From NCBI GenBank assembly GCA_017460515.1, contig JAFUAY010000032.1, positions 1 through 64,000 of the forward strand: DNA of 64,000 nt. Direction: 5' to 3'. Below, one piece after another: positions 26,281 to 34,457 of this stretch (within the stretch, counting starts at the first letter, position 1; the number at the start of each line of letters is the position of its first letter). Under the pieces are notes generated by a model. The model had not been told where the DNA came from. It saw nothing but the letters and a program-made list of their open reading frames with translations, and searched no databases. Made by a program: the position numbers and the translations under genes. The DNA is from Prevotella sp. (lineage in GTDB: Bacteria; Bacteroidota; Bacteroidia; Bacteroidales; Bacteroidaceae).

Positions 26281-26356
26281 CAACTGCATCTGCCCCGTAC
26301 TCACGCGGGAACAGAGTCTCTTTATGATGTATAAAAACAACCTAAAGTTGAAGATT

Positions 26357-27019
26357 ATGAAGACAATTTGTTTACTCCTATCGTTAATGCTCCTGCCGAT
26401 AGTAGCAAGTGCACAAAAAGTGAAAATTGATGGTATCTGGTACGCACTGAATTTAGAAAGTAAAACAGCGGAAGTGACCCGGGGAGATTATACAGATAGT
26501 ATCGTAATACCAATGTTTGTAAGTTACGAAAATATCCAGTATAGCGTGACGAGTATAGGAGACTATGCTTTCTATAGCTGCACTGGCTTAACCTCTATCA
26601 CCATTCCAAATAGCGTAACAAGTATAGGGGAAAGAGCTTTCTATAATTGCTCTGACTTAATCTCTTTCACCATAGGTAAAAGCGTGACAAACATTGGAAA
26701 CCATGCTATTGACTGCCCTTACTTAACCTCTATTACTTCGCTGAACCCGACACCTCCAGCAATTGCTTTATATACTTTTTCTTCTAACACAACTTACATG
26801 ACAGACCTGTATGTCCCCACAGGAAGCAAGGCTGCTTATCAGGCAGCTGACTACTGGAAGGAATTCACAATTATCGAGGAGATTGATGTGACTGGAGTTC
26901 AAAGCATCCATGCGGATAGACATCAGAACGCTATAGTTTACGACCTGAACGGACGGAGACACGATGCCCCCACGAAGGGTGTTAGCATCATTAATGGCAG
27001 AAAGGTGTTGGTGAAGTAA
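26357..27019 (+). CDS. BspA-type leucine-rich-repeat surface protein, short
   Basis: A 220-residue exported protein. The signal peptide is MKTICLLLSLMLLPIVASAQ. Two to three BspA-like repeats follow (YSVTSIGDYAFYSCTGLTSI, SVTSIGERAFYNCSDLISF, SVTNIGNHAIDCPYLTSI), each about 23 residues. The C-terminus (VYDLNGRRHD, GVSIINGRKVLVK) is the short type-A sorting tail of Prevotella surface proteins, normally used by type IX secretion. It is much smaller than most BspA proteins, which have many repeats. Such proteins act in adhesion to host or bacterial surfaces. It shows lower G+C than the flanking genes. Confidence 0.85.
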   Translation: MKTICLLLSLMLLPIVASAQKVKIDGIWYALNLESKTAEVTRGDYTDSIVIPMFVSYENIQYSVTSIGDYAFYSCTGLTSITIPNSVTSIGERAFYNCSDLISFTIGKSVTNIGNHAIDCPYLTSITSLNPTPPAIALYTFSSNTTYMTDLYVPTGSKAAYQAADYWKEFTIIEEIDVTGVQSIHADRHQNAIVYDLNGRRHDAPTKGVSIINGRKVLVK

Positions 27020-27160
27020 ATATTTGATGTTAGAAGAATGTAAGATATAAAATATAGCAAAGTTAAAATCGTTATTGATATTTGGTTAGACAGAAGAAAA
27101 TTAACGTGATAACGAAAAACAACGTAACAACAAGATAAAGTAATAACGAGATAACGATAC

Positions 27161-28657
27161 ATGAGCAAGGAATCGAAACAAATTCTCAACGAACGCGAGT
27201 TGCGGGTGCCTCATCCGCTGATTGCAGCCATCCCCGTGGTGGTGCTCATCGTGTTTCTCGGCATTGCCATCACGCTGTTCGGTAGCGACTCGCTCAGCGG
27301 AGGCAGTCAGATAGCGCTGCTGATGGGAATGGCCGTCTGCGTGTGCATCTCGATGGGAGCCTACAGGGTGCCTTGGAAAGCGTTTGAGAAACAGCTGAAG
27401 CTGACGTTGGGCGAGGTATCGATTACGCTACTCATCCTGCTGTGCGTAGGCATGCTGGCGGGATCGTGGATGATCAGCGGCATTGTGCCCACCCTAATAT
27501 ATTATGGTGTGCAGGTGATGTCGCCTCAGTTTTTCCTGGTATCGGCCTGCATTATCTGTGCGCTGGTGTCACTATTGTCGGGCAGTTCGTGGACAACGAT
27601 AGCCACCATCGGTGTAGCACTGCTGGGCATTGGTCATGCACTCGATGTCTCGGAGGCTTGGACAGCAGGTGCCATCATCTCAGGAGCCTACTTCGGTGAT
27701 AAGATGTCACCACTGAGTGATACCACGATCCTGGCTTCATCATCAACGGGCACTGACCTCTTCACGCATATCCGTTACATGACGTTCACCACCACGCCTA
27801 CGTTCATCATCACGCTGATTATCTTCTTCATAGCTGGATGGGGAAATGGCAGTGGAGCCGAAGTACACGTAGCCGAATATACCGAGGGGCTGTCGCGCAC
27901 GTTCCATATCTCGCTGTGGACGCTGTTGGTGCCACTACTGACAGGTGTGCTCATCGCGCGAAGAGTGCCTTCGCTCATCGTGCTCTTTCTCTCATCAGTC
28001 ATGGCGGGCATCGTAGCTATCATCCTTCAGCCGCATATTCTGCTGGAGATAGCTACCAACGGGACGCAAGAATTCTCCGTTCTGAATTTAGTACGCGGTC
28101 TTGCCATCACCTATTATGGTGCTACGGCCGTTGATACGGGCAACTCATCGCTCAATGAACTGATCTCTACGGGTGGAATGGCGGGCATGCTGAACACCAT
28201 CTGGCTCATCTTGTGCGCGATGTGTTTCGGAGCAGCGATGGTAGCCAGTAGGATGATTGAGAGTCTGACACGGGTCATCGTGCGCCTCATCCGCAGCAGG
28301 TTCACGCTAGTGTCATCGACCGTGGGGACAGGCATCTTCCTGAATATTGCCACTGGCGACCAGTTTATATCTATCGTTCTGAATGCTGATATATATAAAG
28401 AGGTGTATCGTGAACAGGGCTATGAGTCACGCCTGCTGAGCCGCTCGTGTGAGGACTCGGCCACCGTGACCTCTGTGCTCATTCCCTGGAACACATGCGG
28501 AATGACGCAGGCCACCGTCTTAGGTGTTCCCACGCTGACCTACCTACCCTATTGTTTCTTCAATCTAATCAGTCCGCTGATGAGTATGCTCATAGCCGCC
28601 ATCGGCTGGCGTATCCGCCAGTCGAAAGCGGCTGAACGAGACACTATTTCACAATAA
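27161..28657 (+). CDS. nhaC: NhaC family Na+/H+ antiporter
   Basis: A 498-residue inner-membrane protein with about 11-12 hydrophobic segments. Family motifs include LSGSSWTTIATIGVALLGIG (about 140-160), GAYFGDKMSPLSDTT (about 178-192) and the C-terminal SVLIPWNTCGMTQATVLGV. These match NhaC-type antiporters, which exchange Na+ for H+ in pH and salt homeostasis. The start follows an A-rich leader without a clear -7 box. Its last 14 bp overlap the 3-prime end of the convergent glycoside hydrolase gene, with no terminator between them. Confidence 0.92.
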   Translation: MSKESKQILNERELRVPHPLIAAIPVVVLIVFLGIAITLFGSDSLSGGSQIALLMGMAVCVCISMGAYRVPWKAFEKQLKLTLGEVSITLLILLCVGMLAGSWMISGIVPTLIYYGVQVMSPQFFLVSACIICALVSLLSGSSWTTIATIGVALLGIGHALDVSEAWTAGAIISGAYFGDKMSPLSDTTILASSSTGTDLFTHIRYMTFTTTPTFIITLIIFFIAGWGNGSGAEVHVAEYTEGLSRTFHISLWTLLVPLLTGVLIARRVPSLIVLFLSSVMAGIVAIILQPHILLEIATNGTQEFSVLNLVRGLAITYYGATAVDTGNSSLNELISTGGMAGMLNTIWLILCAMCFGAAMVASRMIESLTRVIVRLIRSRFTLVSSTVGTGIFLNIATGDQFISIVLNADIYKEVYREQGYESRLLSRSCEDSATVTSVLIPWNTCGMTQATVLGVPTLTYLPYCFFNLISPLMSMLIAAIGWRIRQSKAAERDTISQ

Positions 28658-31600
28658 CTTTCTTTCCGTCTACGATGTAGATACCGGCAGGCAGTCCCTG
28701 AGTGGCCTGTTGGCTGCTTGTCGTCTGACGCAGCAGTTGTCCTGACAGGTTGTATACTTTAACGGCGGTAGCATTGACAGGAGCAAAGGGCAAAGCGATG
28801 GATGTCTCCTCACGCGAGTAGTCGCTATTGTTGGTCAGATACATATCGTCGACAACAATGATGCCGTTACCATTTCCCCAGAAGCAGACAATGCGAATAT
28901 TGTTGGTCTCAAGGGCATTTCCGCTCTTGCCGCCCGATGTGTATTTGGCTGTCTGAAGGTTGACCACTATTTGGTTCTTCGTACCGAAATCTTCTGAGGC
29001 ACAGCAGTCGCCCCAGATACTGTTGGTGGTGAAGATGTTCAGATGGGCGCCACACGTCTGAGCCTGTTTCAGTTTGATGACCAGATACTTATAGCCCGAC
29101 ATATCAGCACCATTACTGTATTCCCAGCCCATCTGTCCCCACTGGCTGGGGCGGAAGGCGTGGTTCTTCTCGTTGTAAGTGCCCTCACCGAACAGGTTGG
29201 TATTAATATACTGAGCCGCGAAGGGGAAGAAGGTGCTCTTCACCTTGAACGTAGTGCTCAGCGTATTGCCCATCGGGTCGGTAAAGGTGGCATAGACATT
29301 GGCGATACCCTCACCCATTCCGCGGAGCTGTCCGCCCTGTATCTTTACGATGCTCTCAGCATTGGTCGTATATTTCGCTTTTGCCGCCACATCTTCTGTA
29401 TGTCCGTCACGGAAGGTGGCTGTCAGTTGCAGCGGAGTGCTATTGCCTACCATAATCTCAAGTTCGTTGGATGCCAGTTCCAGTTTCTCGACGGTCAGCA
29501 TTTCTGCACTATAGCCCTCGAAATGTTCAGGGAAGTAGTTCTTCTCATCGAATGAAGCCTCAGTTGAGAACCAGTCGAAGTCGGCATAACCCGTCTCCTG
29601 AGCTTCTGAACTCCCGGACTCCTGCACTCCTGAATGATAGCAGAAGAGTCCGAAGCGTGCACCTACGAAGACGGAAAGGTTGAACTTCAGCGTGGTCTGT
29701 TCGCCCAGATTGGTGAACGTCTTATTATCGAGCGAATAGGAGAACTGCGTCTTGCTGGTGCCGTAGGTAATGGCGGCGCGCAGGTAGATGACGCTGTCGA
29801 TTTCAACGGAGGAACCGTTGACCGCCTTTGGCGTAAAGTCATCGTTCGTGGTCAGCTGATCCTGCCACCATACCAACTGACGCTTGCCGTCTTTCACCTC
29901 GACAGCAATAGCTGCGTAGGGGTCTTGCAGGATGCAGATGCCTGCGCGATCACCTTCTTTCAGATGGCTGACATCCAAACGGATAGTGCCCGTAGATGCC
30001 TGCGAAGACTTGTCATGGAGGGCAAAGATGCGTTGCGTCAGCATGTTGCGGGCCTGTGTCAAGCGATCGGCTGCACCCGATGTCTTCAGGCGCAGCCATC
30101 CCGGACGTTCGAAGAGGCTCCATGCACCGTTATCGGGGTTATGGTTCCACTCCCACTGCATACCGATGGGGTAAGAACGGAAGTTATTGTTCGTGGGAAG
30201 GGCCATAATGGGTGAACTAGAACCTATATTGGGCTTTGTATAGGTGGTATAGGGAATTCCGTTATTGCCCACGATGGGCCAATCGTCGACCCACTTCACC
30301 GGCTGGAGGTTCGGCATACGCCCAAAGGCGCCCAGGTCCTGCTGGAGTATCGTCCACCACTGACCAGTAGTGGTCTCTACGAGCGCACCCTGATGGATGG
30401 TGTTCGGACTGTTGTTGATAATCTTCTCGACCAGCATCTTCTCTTCGTATGGACCGAAGATGTTCTTCGAGCGGAAGGCAGCCTGTCCGGATGGCCAACC
30501 GCCATAGGTAGCATAGATGTAATAGTAGTCGCCTATCTTATAAAGATGTGAGCCTTCCAAGCCATCCTTGTTGCTGATGACGTTCTTCTCCTGGATATAA
30601 TTAAAATCTTCATCGAGCTCACACATCTGGATATTGCCGATGCCGCAAGCCACGTAGACTTTTCCGTTGTCGAAGAGCATGCCTGGGTCGTAATAGATGC
30701 GCGACAACTGTTTCATCTCCCACTTGCCCTCAGGGTCAGAGGCTGACAATACGAAGCCACCGGCATCGTTGCCGTTGATGAGGATATAGAACTTACCATT
30801 GTGATACTTCATCGAACAAGCCCACATGCCCGAACCGTAGGCATGTTCACCGTTCAGCAGGTTATAGCGGTCCTTGGTAGAAAGCTTTTCCAAGGGTTGT
30901 GCACAGTATTCCCAGTTGATCAGATCCTTTGACTTCATGATCGTTGCGCCAGGGAAGAGGTGCATCGTGGTAGAAATCATATAATAGGTGTCGTCCACAC
31001 GAATGACATCGGGATCGGGTACATCAGCGAAGATAATAGGATTCTTGTACTTGCCGTTGCCCTGGTCACTCACAAACTTGTTCTTATAGTCAGCATGCGC
31101 CCAGTTTACATTGTAATAATCTGCATACCAATCCATGCATGCCTTTGCACATGCCTCTGGATTGCCGTTGAAGGCGGGAACGACAGTTCCGTCTTTCAAT
31201 AGTTGGTCGATGTCGAAGAACTCATGCGGATGGGTAAGCGTCATCGAGATGTTGCCGTAGTAGTCGTGGCAGGCCTTGAAAGCCTTTCCATACTTCGATG
31301 TACTGCCAGTGCCCCAAGTGCCCAGGTTGGGGACAACCCAGTTGCCGTGTTCGTCGTAGTGGCCCTCGCCGTCAGGATTCTCAGGGCTCCAGTCGACCTC
31401 GCTGATGAAGATAGGATTGGTGTCAACCACAGGAACCTGTTTGTGGAACTGTGCTATCTTTGCCTCAGGATCGGGATTGCTGTCGCTGCAGCCGTACCAG
31501 CCGGGGTAATCGTGAACGGCATAGCCGATGTTGTAACCTTCGATGGGATTGGTGGCATAGCTGGTATAGTTGGCCTGCCATCCTGTTCCCGGCACCCAGA

Positions 31601-32318
31601 TAATACCCGTGAAGCCGTTGGCACGAATCTTGTCGACAATAGGCTGGAAGAAGTCATGACAAGCTTTGTCGTCATCCTCGCCATTGGCATTCTTGATGGA
31701 TATCGGCTCGTTGGCCAGCTCAATACTCACCTGTCCGGCATACTTTCTCACGTACGCATTCTGCGTGACGAGGTCCCATACGGTCATGAGGTATTGGTTG
31801 TAGTAGTCGCCCACTTTCAGCGAGGCTGGACAAACGCCCGGCGGACGAACGACCACATACATTCCGTGGTTCATTGCCTTCTGGATGAGCGGCCAGTAGA
31901 GCGAGGAGAGGTAAGTCTTCAAGCGTGTAGGATTGAACTTCGATATGTCGGCCTCGCCACTGGCATCTGACGGCTGGTCGGCAGCACCGCTGTATCGATA
32001 ACTATCATTGGGGTCATTGGTCCATGCAGGATCGAGGTGCAGACGGAAAATAGTGCACTTCGACTTCTCCATACCCGCGAAGAGTTTCTCGAAGTAGTTG
32101 AGACAAGGCGTTACCGTACTATAGTCCCAACCCCAGCGACCGCCATTGAACCAGGCGTTGGGCGTATCCATCACACCGTGTAAGACTACGTGGTTTCCAT
32201 GACTGTCACAAAGCCAACGGCCCTCAACATGCAACGTAGGGAGCGGCTTCACACCTTGTGCTGACATGCTGGCACTAAGCAGGATGGCACAGATAAATAA
32301 AAACAATCTTCTTATCAT
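28644..32318 (-). CDS. Secreted bimodular glycoside hydrolase, GH5-like plus GH43
   Basis: A 1224-residue exported enzyme. After the signal peptide (to about residue 21) comes a GH5-like TIM barrel (about 30-405) with acid/base Glu204 in ELANEP and nucleophile Glu307 in FISEVDW. A GH43 five-bladed propeller follows (about 425-730) with PDPDVIRVDDTYYM (Asp437 region), YYDPG and Glu588 in DGLEGSH. A beta-sandwich typical of GH43 C-termini (about 745-940), an Ig-like domain (about 960-1040), a carbohydrate-binding-like region and a type-A sorting tail (GIYIVDGKKVIVK) complete it. The combination suits arabinoxylan or another branched plant glycan, exported to the cell surface. No SusC/SusD genes adjoin it. 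The start is Met at 32318; promoter at 32348-32379. Confidence 0.88.
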   Translation of the reverse strand: MIRRLFLFICAILLSASMSAQGVKPLPTLHVEGRWLCDSHGNHVVLHGVMDTPNAWFNGGRWGWDYSTVTPCLNYFEKLFAGMEKSKCTIFRLHLDPAWTNDPNDSYRYSGAADQPSDASGEADISKFNPTRLKTYLSSLYWPLIQKAMNHGMYVVVRPPGVCPASLKVGDYYNQYLMTVWDLVTQNAYVRKYAGQVSIELANEPISIKNANGEDDDKACHDFFQPIVDKIRANGFTGIIWVPGTGWQANYTSYATNPIEGYNIGYAVHDYPGWYGCSDSNPDPEAKIAQFHKQVPVVDTNPIFISEVDWSPENPDGEGHYDEHGNWVVPNLGTWGTGSTSKYGKAFKACHDYYGNISMTLTHPHEFFDIDQLLKDGTVVPAFNGNPEACAKACMDWYADYYNVNWAHADYKNKFVSDQGNGKYKNPIIFADVPDPDVIRVDDTYYMISTTMHLFPGATIMKSKDLINWEYCAQPLEKLSTKDRYNLLNGEHAYGSGMWACSMKYHNGKFYILINGNDAGGFVLSASDPEGKWEMKQLSRIYYDPGMLFDNGKVYVACGIGNIQMCELDEDFNYIQEKNVISNKDGLEGSHLYKIGDYYYIYATYGGWPSGQAAFRSKNIFGPYEEKMLVEKIINNSPNTIHQGALVETTTGQWWTILQQDLGAFGRMPNLQPVKWVDDWPIVGNNGIPYTTYTKPNIGSSSPIMALPTNNNFRSYPIGMQWEWNHNPDNGAWSLFERPGWLRLKTSGAADRLTQARNMLTQRIFALHDKSSQASTGTIRLDVSHLKEGDRAGICILQDPYAAIAVEVKDGKRQLVWWQDQLTTNDDFTPKAVNGSSVEIDSVIYLRAAITYGTSKTQFSYSLDNKTFTNLGEQTTLKFNLSVFVGARFGLFCYHSGVQESGSSEAQETGYADFDWFSTEASFDEKNYFPEHFEGYSAEMLTVEKLELASNELEIMVGNSTPLQLTATFRDGHTEDVAAKAKYTTNAESIVKIQGGQLRGMGEGIANVYATFTDPMGNTLSTTFKVKSTFFPFAAQYINTNLFGEGTYNEKNHAFRPSQWGQMGWEYSNGADMSGYKYLVIKLKQAQTCGAHLNIFTTNSIWGDCCASEDFGTKNQIVVNLQTAKYTSGGKSGNALETNNIRIVCFWGNGNGIIVVDDMYLTNNSDYSREETSIALPFAPVNATAVKVYNLSGQLLRQTTSSQQATQGLPAGIYIVDGKKVIVK
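29595..29633 (-). repeat. Octamer repeat forming an in-frame 13-codon insert in the GH43 C-terminal sandwich
   Basis: On the minus strand five 8-bp units (TCAGGAGT, GCAGGAGT, CCGGGAGT, TCAGAAGC, TCAGGAG) encode GVQESGSSEAQE between FGLFCYHS and TGYADFDWF, two segments that are usually close in this fold. Similar octamers (TTAGGAGT, TCAGGAGT) occur at 10888-10903 after another gene. Confidence 0.7.
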
Positions 32319-32347
32319 GAGAGTTTTATTATTGGTAATAAGTCGGT

Positions 32348-32379
32348 GTAAAAGTACACCTTTTTGACTAATTGACAAA
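32348..32379 (-). promoter_or_regulatory. Promoter of the glycoside hydrolase gene
   Basis: TTTG (32379-32376), 20-nt spacer and TACTTTTA (32355-32348): one mismatch (final A) to the consensus. Confidence 0.6.
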
Positions 32380-32419
32380 ATTTTTTGCAAGTAAAGTGGT
32401 GTTTTTATTGGTTTTTCAC

Positions 32420-32427
32420 TACCTTTG
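32420..32427 (+). promoter_or_regulatory. -7 box for the deoxynucleoside kinase pair
   Basis: TACCTTTG, 26 bp before the first kinase start. Confidence 0.7.
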
Positions 32428-32452
32428 TAACCGAAAAGACAGATAGTTCATT

Positions 32453-33076
32453 ATGCACATCGTTATAGCAGGTAACATAGGTAGCGGAAAATCGACCCTC
32501 ACAAAGATGCTGGCCCGTCACTACGGATGGGAAGCACGCTACGAGTCGGTCGACGAGAACCCCTATCTGGAGGATTACTACAATGACATACATCGCTGGT
32601 CGTTCAACCTGGAGGTATACTTCCTCAAGGAGCGCTTCCGCGACCTCATAGAAATTCAGCATTCTGAGAAGACTATCATCCAGGACCGCAGCATCTTTGA
32701 GGGCGTCTACGTGTTCATGCAGAACAACAAGGCGATGGGCAACCTCAGCGACCGCGACTATGAGACCTATATGGAGCTGTTCGAACAGATGATAGAGGTG
32801 GTTCGCTATCCGCAGCTGATGATCTACCTGAAGGCCTCAGTGCCCCACCTGGTAGGCAATATCCAGAAGCGCGGACGCGACTACGAACAGATGATGAAGC
32901 TGGAGTATCTGCAGAACCTGAACAACCGCTATGATGACTTCATCTTTAATAAATATAAAGGTCGCGTGATGGTGATTGAGAAAGATGCACTCGACTTTGA
33001 GCATAACCCCAAGGACTTTGCACAAATCGTTGACCGCATCGACCAGACACTCTTCGGACTCTTCCCTAACACATAA
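32453..33076 (+). CDS. Deoxynucleoside kinase, first of a tandem pair
   Basis: A 207-residue enzyme of the deoxyadenosine/deoxyguanosine kinase family, which phosphorylates salvaged deoxynucleosides. The P-loop is GNIGSGKST (residues 7-15), followed by the substrate-site ESVDENPYL, the IIQDRSIFEG motif (equivalent of the ERS motif) near 79-88, and the lid IQKRGRDYEQ near 137-146. The length is right for bacterial family members. A paralogue starts 15 bp after it. In Lactobacillus the tandem dAK and dGK genes encode a heterodimer; the same could hold here, which is an inference. Confidence 0.9.
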   Translation: MHIVIAGNIGSGKSTLTKMLARHYGWEARYESVDENPYLEDYYNDIHRWSFNLEVYFLKERFRDLIEIQHSEKTIIQDRSIFEGVYVFMQNNKAMGNLSDRDYETYMELFEQMIEVVRYPQLMIYLKASVPHLVGNIQKRGRDYEQMMKLEYLQNLNNRYDDFIFNKYKGRVMVIEKDALDFEHNPKDFAQIVDRIDQTLFGLFPNT

Positions 33077-33090
33077 CACAACAGAAGATT

Positions 33091-33723
33091 ATGCACATTG
33101 CAGTAGCCGGAAACATTGGCAGTGGCAAGACCACGCTCACCAAGATGCTTGCCCATCGGTACGGATGGACACCACGTTTCGAACCCGTTGACAACAACCC
33201 CTACCTGTCTGACTTCTATGCCGACATGAAGCGGTGGTCGTTCAACCTGCAGGTATACTTCCTCAACAAGCGCTTCAAGGAGGTGGTAGAGATTTCTCGC
33301 TCAGACGAGACCATCATCCAGGACCGAACCATCTTCGAGGATGCACGCATCTTCGCACCCAACCTGCACGGACAGGGTATGATGAGCGACCGAGACTTCC
33401 ATAACTATACCGACCTGTTCGACCTGATGATGTCGCTGGTGAAATTGCCCGACCTCATGATATACATCCGCTCCAGCATACCCACCCTCGTGGCACAGAT
33501 TCAGAAGCGCGGACGCGAATACGAGCAGACCATGCGACTGGATTACCTGGAAGGACTGAACCGCCGCTATGAAGACTGGATCAGCACCTACAAGGGACAG
33601 CTCATCATCATCGATGGCGACAACTGCAAGTTCGGCGACCGCCCCGAAGACTTCAAACAGGTGACCGATATGATCGACGCCAAGCTCTTCGGACTCTTCC
33701 CAATGGATGAAAACAATGGATAA
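33091..33723 (+). CDS. Deoxynucleoside kinase, second of a tandem pair
   Basis: The 210-residue protein keeps the fold of its neighbour: GNIGSGKTT, RFEPVDNNPYL, IIQDRTIFEDARIF and IQKRGREYEQ. The DRS motif of copy one is DRT here, and PVDNN replaces SVDEN, so the substrate pockets differ and the two probably prefer different purine (or pyrimidine) deoxynucleosides. They are transcribed together from 32420-32427 and end at a weak terminator (33728-33749). Which copy takes which base cannot be told from sequence alone. Confidence 0.9.
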   Translation: MHIAVAGNIGSGKTTLTKMLAHRYGWTPRFEPVDNNPYLSDFYADMKRWSFNLQVYFLNKRFKEVVEISRSDETIIQDRTIFEDARIFAPNLHGQGMMSDRDFHNYTDLFDLMMSLVKLPDLMIYIRSSIPTLVAQIQKRGREYEQTMRLDYLEGLNRRYEDWISTYKGQLIIIDGDNCKFGDRPEDFKQVTDMIDAKLFGLFPMDENNG

Positions 33724-33727
33724 CAAC

Positions 33728-33749
33728 GGGCAGGGGCAAAGCCCCACCC
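33728..33749 (+). terminator. Probable terminator after the kinase pair
   Basis: GGGGC/GCCCC with a 3-nt loop, flanked by GGG and CCC, then TATTTATTTTTGTT. Confidence 0.65.
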
Positions 33750-33804
33750 TATTTATTTTTGTTAATTTCACGGGATAATTGATTGATTAGTCAGTCATAT
33801 TTAT

Positions 33805-33812
33805 TATCTTTG
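33805..33812 (+). promoter_or_regulatory. -7 box for the XRE-cupin operon
   Basis: TATCTTTG, 48 bp before the regulator start. Confidence 0.6.
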
Positions 33813-33859
33813 CGCCCAAAATTAAATAAGTCACTTAATCACACTCATTTTTTTTAAGT

Positions 33860-34444
33860 ATGTCCGAGCATCGTACAATCGTTGGATTGAAAATCAAAGG
33901 TATTAGAGAATCAAAGAATCTTAGTATTGAAGAGGTGTCGCAGCGTAGCGGCCTTTCGATTGAACAGGTTAACTCCATTGAGACTGACGAGCAGCTACCC
34001 TCACTGGGCCCGCTGATCAAGATTGCACGTGCACTGGGCGTCCGCCTGGGCACATTCATGGATGACAACGATGCGCTGGGACCCGTCGTCTGCCGTGCAG
34101 AAGAGCGCGAGAGCAAGAGCAGCATCAGCTTCTCAAACGGCGCTACCGATGCCCGCAAGCACATGGAGTATCACCCGCTGGCACAACAGAAGGCTGGCCG
34201 ACACATGGAGCCGTTTATCATAGACATCAACCCCGAAAAGAGCCCTGAATTCCAGCTCTCTGCCCACGAAGGCGAGGAGTTCATCTACGTCATGCAGGGC
34301 GAGGTGGAGATTGTTTATGGCAAAGAGACCTACAACCTGAAAGAGGGTGATTCTATCTTCTACGACTCGATCGTAAACCACCACGTACACGGTGCTCCCG
34401 GAAAGAGTGCCAAGATTCTGGCAGTAGTATATATTCCTTTCTGA
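33860..34444 (+). CDS. XRE-family regulator with C-terminal cupin domain
   Basis: A 194-residue cytosolic regulator. Residues about 9-65 form a helix-turn-helix (IKGIRESKNLSIEEVSQRSGLSIEQVNSIE), and about 115-190 form a cupin barrel (HEGEEFIYVMQGEVEIVYGKETYNLKEGDSIFYDS), a likely small-ligand site. It lies 13 bp upstream of an acyl-CoA synthetase gene and is co-transcribed with it, so it probably controls that gene in response to a fatty acid, acyl-CoA or related ligand. The pairing of XRE-cupin with an AMP-dependent ligase recurs in Bacteroidales as I recall. Confidence 0.88.
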   Translation: MSEHRTIVGLKIKGIRESKNLSIEEVSQRSGLSIEQVNSIETDEQLPSLGPLIKIARALGVRLGTFMDDNDALGPVVCRAEERESKSSISFSNGATDARKHMEYHPLAQQKAGRHMEPFIIDINPEKSPEFQLSAHEGEEFIYVMQGEVEIVYGKETYNLKEGDSIFYDSIVNHHVHGAPGKSAKILAVVYIPF

Positions 34445-34457
34445 TTGAAGAAAAAAA

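Larger units (their letters stand above)
25386..26356. other. Long intergenic region with array B and a palindrome
   Basis: This divergent gap of about 970 bp contains the minus-strand promoter at 25447-25454, the 22-bp array B (25665-25897), a perfect 16-bp palindrome GGTCACAGCTGTGACC (26197-26212) followed by a T-run, and the plus-strand box at 26273-26280. A 69-codon minus-strand frame at 25872-26081 overlaps the array and shows no protein-like features. Nothing else was recognised. Confidence 0.65.
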
